Source: Falciphora oryzae
Taxonomy: Eukaryota; Ascomycota; Sordariomycetes; Magnaporthales; Magnaporthaceae
Assembly: GCA_000733355.1 (NCBI GenBank)
Contig: JNVV01000107.1
Span: forward strand, 1 to 32,204
DNA length: 32,204 nucleotides
Direction: 5' to 3'
Shown: one piece after another, positions 27,397-32,204 of the stretch
How the letters are laid out: every line of letters starts with the position of its first letter
How positions within the stretch are numbered: the stretch's first letter is position 1
Made by a program: the position numbers and the translations under genes
Notes under the pieces: model-generated
Told to the model about the DNA's origin: nothing
The model's input: only the letters and a program-made list of their open reading frames with translations
The model's database searches: none

Positions 27397-29916
27397 GACG
27401 TGGCAAATGGAAGGCCTAAGAATATGAAAAAATATTGCTTAGTTATGTTAAATGGTGGTAGCTCCATTGCTGAATATATGACGTATTGAATTTTCGTCTT
27501 GGTGGATTAGCCCTCGCGACCCTAAGTGTCGCTCTCGGTCAGTCAATGGTGGCCAAAAGGTAACGGTCGAGGCGGTACCATGAGGATGTGGGCGGATTTA
27601 ACAGGCGTCGGCTGTTGCGGGGGCTACGGGCCCCGGAGATCAAGACAGCTAGCGCCGAGCTCGGCCCCGCCTCGGCGGAGCTACGGCCGTGCTGCGATCC
27701 CGCCGCGCGACCAGGGTCCGCAGGGTTTTCCTCAAAGGCGAACGCGTCTCCTTTGTGCAATGATTCCTTTCCTTTATACCGAAAATAGATTCCTACCGGC
27801 CACGTCGATTGCGTTGGCAACGGCATAGGCCCGTTACATCAGCGGCGTTCTTGTGTCAACCGTGCACTTTGTTAGTACATGCAGACTAATTGAGCAGTTT
27901 TCCGCTCTGTCGACTGTTGGCGGATCCTTAGACCCGACTTTACGCGTAGGACGCCTTCCAGACGCGCAGGGATCAACTCGCTGCTCCAAAAGCGCGCGTC
28001 TTCTCCTCTCGTGCGGTGGTTCCGGCACGCGGTCGTTCGCGAGTCGCGAGACCTCTCTTCACTATGCACGCACTGTGTTTGAGGCATGCCGGGCAACTAC
28101 ACCGTGGAAGGAGAAAAGCCCTCGGCGCAACTGGCGCCAATCCAGGGGAGTATTTGCAAGGCTGTGTCTGGGAGCGCAATCCATGCACACGATCCTAGGC
28201 GCTGGCATGGGGCCGTTCCATCTCCATCCCTCTTCCGGCCCAAGGCTCGCCCACCTGCTATTCTCGTAGTCAGCGAGCCCAGTCGCCCTCAGTTGCGTAC
28301 CACGCCGGCCGAATCGACCCCGTAATACTGCGCCACCCATGCCTTGAGATCTGAGCGATCGCGTGGGCCTCGTTTATTACACTTCCCGAGCCGGATGTAC
28401 GCCTCTCCCGGGATAAAATCACTGCTCATTACCTTACCAGATTATTTGATTCTAGGGGATATCGTGGGCATAAGATAGGGCAAACAAACTTCATCCTCTT
28501 GCCAACCCTTACAACAACCCGTATCCTGCCTCTGATTACAGTCATATTATCCAATTACCGTACCTGAACCCATATCCCTGCCTTCAGTAGTCGTACCTGT
28601 AGCACAGCGACTTTCCATGTGTATCCATAAGTAGGGAGCATTCCTAGTAAAGCACCGTCCGGGAAGCCACCCTGCTGACCAGTGAAAGCTCCGTTATCTC
28701 CTGCTGGCTGCTGGTTGCCTAAATGCCGATTTCCTAACTTGGACGGTTGTAATCGACAAGCTACAATGGCAAATACTTCAAGCCGACGCAGACACCCCAT
28801 CAGCAAGTCGACCTGAACACCATTGAAAACCACACTGCAGGATGTAATTAGTTGGTAGTTTATGGAACAAAGAGCGTTTCTCGGGCCAACGTTTCCAGCA
28901 GTGAAAGGCTACCGGCGCTGCGTCTTCAGGGCTTAAAAAGGCGCAGTCTGAACGTCGCATCTTGCGCTTGGTTTTGCACTTGGAAACTATCACAGTGTAT
29001 ATACTGTGTGATTTGGTAGGCCAGGGGTCACTCCTGATCATCCGCACCGTGTTTCGTTGGGCAGCGCGGAGCACCTCTACGCACGCCAGCTTTTAAGTGT
29101 GATTTGCATAATTTGCCTGGGCATCGAGCAAGCCGGAAGATGTCACAAACAGCGCTTAAACCATTTCCCAGCTGCTAGATTTACCTCCCTATATTTTTTG
29201 CAAGGCCCGGTTGCGCCGAAAAGTGAGCGCCAATGGGAGGCAGTGGCTGGATCGTTACGATGGTTCACAACAAGTGCAGCGGTACGTTCTGGCTGTTCCC
29301 CGCCGGCAACCGTCCACGATAGCCCCAGGGCTTTTCTCATGGATCTGTGGGGAAAGGCCCGCGACGGCTCGCACGACTCAGTCACCGAGAGATGCGAGAA
29401 CCTCCAAACGTTTGCTGGGGGTCGAGGATAGAAATTCACCGACTCCGGCAGTTGTTCCTTGCATACGTCGAGGCCGAGGTCCGATGGCGTAAGGCCTCTT
29501 CGTAAATGGTCTAGTTTCTCTCATGGTCGCGGCAGAGCACTAGGCACGGCACTTACTGGCGTTCGAGGGCATGTCGTGACCCAATGGGAGGACTTGAGCA
29601 TGCGACGCGCTCTGCCAGCTATGGATGCTTCAAAGGGGCTTCTTCTGTTCCTCACCATAGCGCAGTCCCGTGGCTAGGCCGTAGACCTGCAGCCAGGGAC
29701 TTTGCATAGGACGGAGCGCTGACCAGCGACCAGTCCGGCCGTCGCAGATACAGTCGAGATGGCAAGACACTATATTGAATGCGGTCAGGATCCAGTCTGG
29801 AAGCAACCGACTTTCAGGCCTCGGCATCAGCTAGATACAACACGGCTCGAGTCTCGTGCTACAGTTACCGAGAGGACATCAGCTATGACCCCAACTAAAA
29901 CTAACCCGGTGGTTGC
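27397..29916. other. long stretch without a recognisable gene
   Basis: About 2.5 kb downstream of the HET-ankyrin gene hold only short, overlapping frames on both strands with no family pattern, splice architecture or inverted repeats that I can support. The frames at 27853-28269 (+), 28062-28340 (-), 28555-28833 (-) and 29057-29431 (+) were read and none looks convincing. Confidence 0.45.
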
Positions 29917-30300
29917 CTAGACTAGAACGTGGTGACAACGCATCCCATAACACCCAAATAGCAACAACGGAACATGCACGTAGGTCGGTGTTAGTTCCAG
30001 CAGCATGCTGGTGGTGGTCGGCACCATTGGAAGTCGCCGCGAGTGACCGCACGTATGATCCTGGGAGGCCTTGACCAGCGTCGTAGGCCTTGGCTGCATC
30101 GCGTATCCCTCGAAATGCCACCTCCACTGAGAATTCGCCTCGCCTCGCATCTCCGCCACGCCAGTCGCTCCGCCGTATCTGCGGTTTGTGATTTTGAGCT
30201 TCTGGAACAGTCCGAAGTCTGAACTGGGGTACTGTTCAATGGCAGACAGGACCGAGAGCTGAAAGGGGGTCGTGTTCGAGGCAGTAAAGGCCGCATATTG
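29917..30300 (-). other. unassigned minus-strand open frame
   Basis: A frame of about 125 codons (FQLSVLSAIEQYPSSDFGLF, then KLKITNRRYGGATG) continues downstream of the decayed paralogue in another frame. Composition is acceptable but no family is recognised. It may be chance. Confidence 0.25.
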
Positions 30301-30309
30301 GCAACGGCG

Positions 30310-30815
30310 GATGGTAGAAGCCGTTCGAAATTGTCGTCGAAGCGGCGGTTCCAAAGGCGGACTGTGGCCATAAACTTCGCCGCATTAAGCTCCCGATCCC
30401 GACCGAACAAGGTTAGAACGGACTTTACACTGGCGTTGCTGCCGAGTTTGGAGCCCTTGCGCTTGGAATTTTCGAGCCTTCGCAGCGCTTCAGGGGCTCG
30501 CGCAACTTGTGGGCCAGGCAGTTGCCCGACTCGATAAGATCATCGGCCATCTGGCGGACTTTGGCCCGGCAGATGAATCGCATAAGTTCTTGGACATGCT
30601 TCATCTCGCCAAAAAAACTGGATGAGCAGTAGTCAAAGATCGCCAGCCATTTGCGAAATCGGACGCTCTTTTCTATGCGTGCAAACGACCCAATCATAAA
30701 TCCACTTGCCCTAAGAATTAGCGTCTAACAAGCTCCCGAGTAACAGGATGGGTTGTTCAGAGCGGTCCCAGTGGATCAAGGAATAGCCCTCTGGGATTCT
30801 GTATTTCCTGGCGTC
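30310..30815 (-). pseudogene. decayed second copy of the conserved unknown fungal protein at 1656-2447
   Basis: The minus strand reads DARKYRIPEGYSLIHWD, then EQPILLLGSLLDANS, a TAG at 30711-30713, GKWIYDWVV, PISQMAGDL, a TGA at 30633-30635, then LLLIQF. A frameshift at a seven-A run (30611-30617) moves the frame to VRQMADDLIESGNCLAHKL, and later GSKLGSNASVKSVLTLFGRD and MATVRLWNRRFDDNF. It is collinear with the copy at 1656-2447. The TGA replaces the Trp codon of MAGDLW by a G-to-A change. The proline-rich N-terminal part is not present. Confidence 0.87.
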
Positions 30816-31011
30816 ATTTTGTGTGGCAGCCCGGGTCCCTGTTGCGGCTTCTTCGACTGCCGGCGGCGAGGGCGGTCATGAGATTGACCCGGCAGATACC
30901 CAGGCTCGTTTGGGCTGGTGGCTTTGGCGTCGCTGTTCAACCTTGTGAAAGACCTGGCGTGGCTTCTGCAGCGTTAAATTCAGGCGAACGAAGACGATTC
31001 CAGAAGGGCGA

Positions 31012-31862
31012 ATGTCGCATATCCCCGCGGTGGTCGTGTCGCTGGGCGCCCTGGAGTTGGCAAGTCGTCTGTATGACAGCATGCCTTCGGCGAGGGTCTC
31101 CCCCCGCATCGTGTAGCAGGAGCTGTCCCGGGTAAAGTGGCTGCCCCCGGCGATGAAGCGCCTCCCGAGCATAGGCGCCGTCAGCCCAGAGAACTCAACC
31201 GTCGCGGCGACGCAGACGCCGGTCGACGCGTACGCCAAGGAGATGACGAGGGCGTCGGCGTTCTTGTGTATAGCTATGTTAGAGTCGGGCCACTTCAACG
31301 TCGACCCGGAGCACCTGATGGAGTCCGTGGCGCTGTGCTACGAGGACTCCATCTTCGTCGCCGGCATCCTCCTGTCGGACCCCGGGGACACGCCCTCGGC
31401 GCTGTAGATCCGGCACCTGATCGGCAACGTCGGCTACCGGGCCATGGTGTTCCAGGGGACGTCGCTCCACCTTTCCTTCTCCAAGTGGAGCACGCCGCTG
31501 CCCGAAGGCCACGTTACGGGGAGATCGACCAGGAGGTGCTCTCGGTCGAGTCCATCGTCTCGGTACAGGACGACGACAAGTAGGTGGCGGACATTGACGA
31601 CCTCGGGATGGAGCGGGAGCGGCCGGACTCGTTTACGGATTCGTGCGGGTGCGGCAGCGACTCCTCCAGGACCGTCCCGGAGTCGGCGACCGAGCCCCAG
31701 CTGGACGGCGTCGTGTCGTTGGACTCGTGGGCCCAGCTGCTGGATCCGCCGCCGTGCACCGGCGTCTTCCGGGCGTACGGCAACTGGGCGACCCGGCTGG
31801 CGGCGGCGTCCATCGCTATCCAGCAGTGCCGGGGCGCCTTGATGGAGCTCACAATCTCCTGA
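31012..31862 (+). pseudogene. conserved fungal protein of unknown function, with stops, frameshift and internal deletion
   Basis: The reading begins at ATG 31012: SHIPAVVVSLGALELASRLY, a TAG at 31114-31116, QELSRVKWLPPAMK, then VDAYAKEMTRASAFLCIAML, ESGHFNVDPEHL, FVAGILLSDPGDTPSAL and a TAG at 31405-31407, then IRHLIGNVGYRAMVF. Directly after comes QGTSLHLSFSKWSTPL; relatives as I remember them have about 40 residues between these blocks, so an internal deletion is likely. A one-base shift near 31515 leads to EIDQEVLSVESIVSVQD, a TAG at 31581-31583, then [32 protein letters not shown] and [19 protein letters not shown] recognise this block order from uncharacterised proteins in filamentous ascomycetes; the role is unknown. 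Sequence similarity ends at about 31832. Confidence 0.62.
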
Positions 31863-31987
31863 TTGCGGGCAAAAAAATCGTGGATGTCCTTGAGGCTCTC
31901 CCGGAAGAAACAGATGCCCAAACTCGCCCAGCTTCACCTCCACTGCTCCTGGTTCAACTTGATGCTCTGTCCGTGTTTATGCTTCAT
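31835..31987 (-). pseudogene. short coding-like fragment of unknown origin
   Basis: From an ATG at 31987 the minus strand reads KHKHGQSIKLNQEQWR, a TGA, then SWASLGICFFRESLKDIHDF and [14 protein letters not shown]. It is coherent and helix-like, and it abuts, in opposite orientation, the point where the preceding pseudogene loses similarity. This suggests two unrelated gene scraps were joined there. The family is not known to me. Confidence 0.3.
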
Positions 31988-32204
31988 GTTTGCGCTCCTG
32001 CGTGTGCATGGGCGCTGGTGAAATCCAGGAGAACAAAGGGGCCGCTCCTTTAGGACTGTCTATCGAAACGCCGCAAAGAACTCCATTCTTCCAATCTGGC
32101 CTGGTCTTTCATTTGAATCCATGCGGCGCTCTCGCAGACTCTTCAGTGGCACAGACGGACATGAGCCTCGAAAAGTCCAGTTTCTACTTGCTTCTTTTTC
32201 CTTT

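Noticed and set aside
1..32204. tRNA, rRNA or CRISPR features
   Set aside because: No cloverleaf-like segments with a GGTTCGA-type loop in proper context, no rRNA-like sequence and no spaced short repeats were seen by eye; CRISPR is not expected in a fungus.

Overview
The window looks like an accessory, gene-poor, repeat-rich stretch of a filamentous ascomycete genome (Pezizomycotina, probably Sordariomycetes). The evidence is short introns of about 54-96 bp with TGCTAAT/CTGAT-type branch sites, a HET-domain protein, a FunK1 kinase remnant, a Tad-like LINE, Ty1/copia fragments and a palindromic TA-flanked MITE. The species cannot be named from the sequence alone.

Few genes are convincingly whole: a HET-domain protein with 18 ankyrin repeats (23752-27396, +), a single-exon histidine phosphatase (20257-20895, -), and a four-exon chromate-family (CHR) transporter (18473-20218, +), which has one base too few at its last splice junction. 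An acidic unknown protein (6562-7191, -), a conserved fungal unknown protein with a proline-rich start (1656-2447, +) and a short proline-rich protein (2755-3099, +) are plausible.

Much of the rest is debris. Remnants recognised: an aminoglycoside-phosphotransferase-like gene (3499-4066), a histidine acid phosphatase (5599-6081), a rhodopsin/PTH11-like membrane protein (7916-8719), a C2H2 zinc-finger protein (14282-14634), a FunK1 kinase (16651-17580), a possible K+/H+ antiporter exon (22811-23100), a decayed second copy of the 1656-2447 gene (30310-30815), and a conserved fungal family of unknown role (31012-31862). Each carries truncation, stops, frameshifts or a mixture.

Mobile DNA: a LINE (10785-12620, -) whose reverse transcriptase is split by a 233-bp solo LTR with a perfect 5-bp target duplication; a 429-bp palindromic MITE (13851-14279) flanked by TA; and two separate pieces of copia RNase H (16070-16400 - and 22575-22760 +).

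The most interesting locus is the HET-ankyrin gene. Its repeats are nearly identical in their helical backbone but differ at the loop and contact positions, the pattern expected of a rapidly evolving nonself-recognition receptor. Long stretches between the listed features hold nothing I can name.
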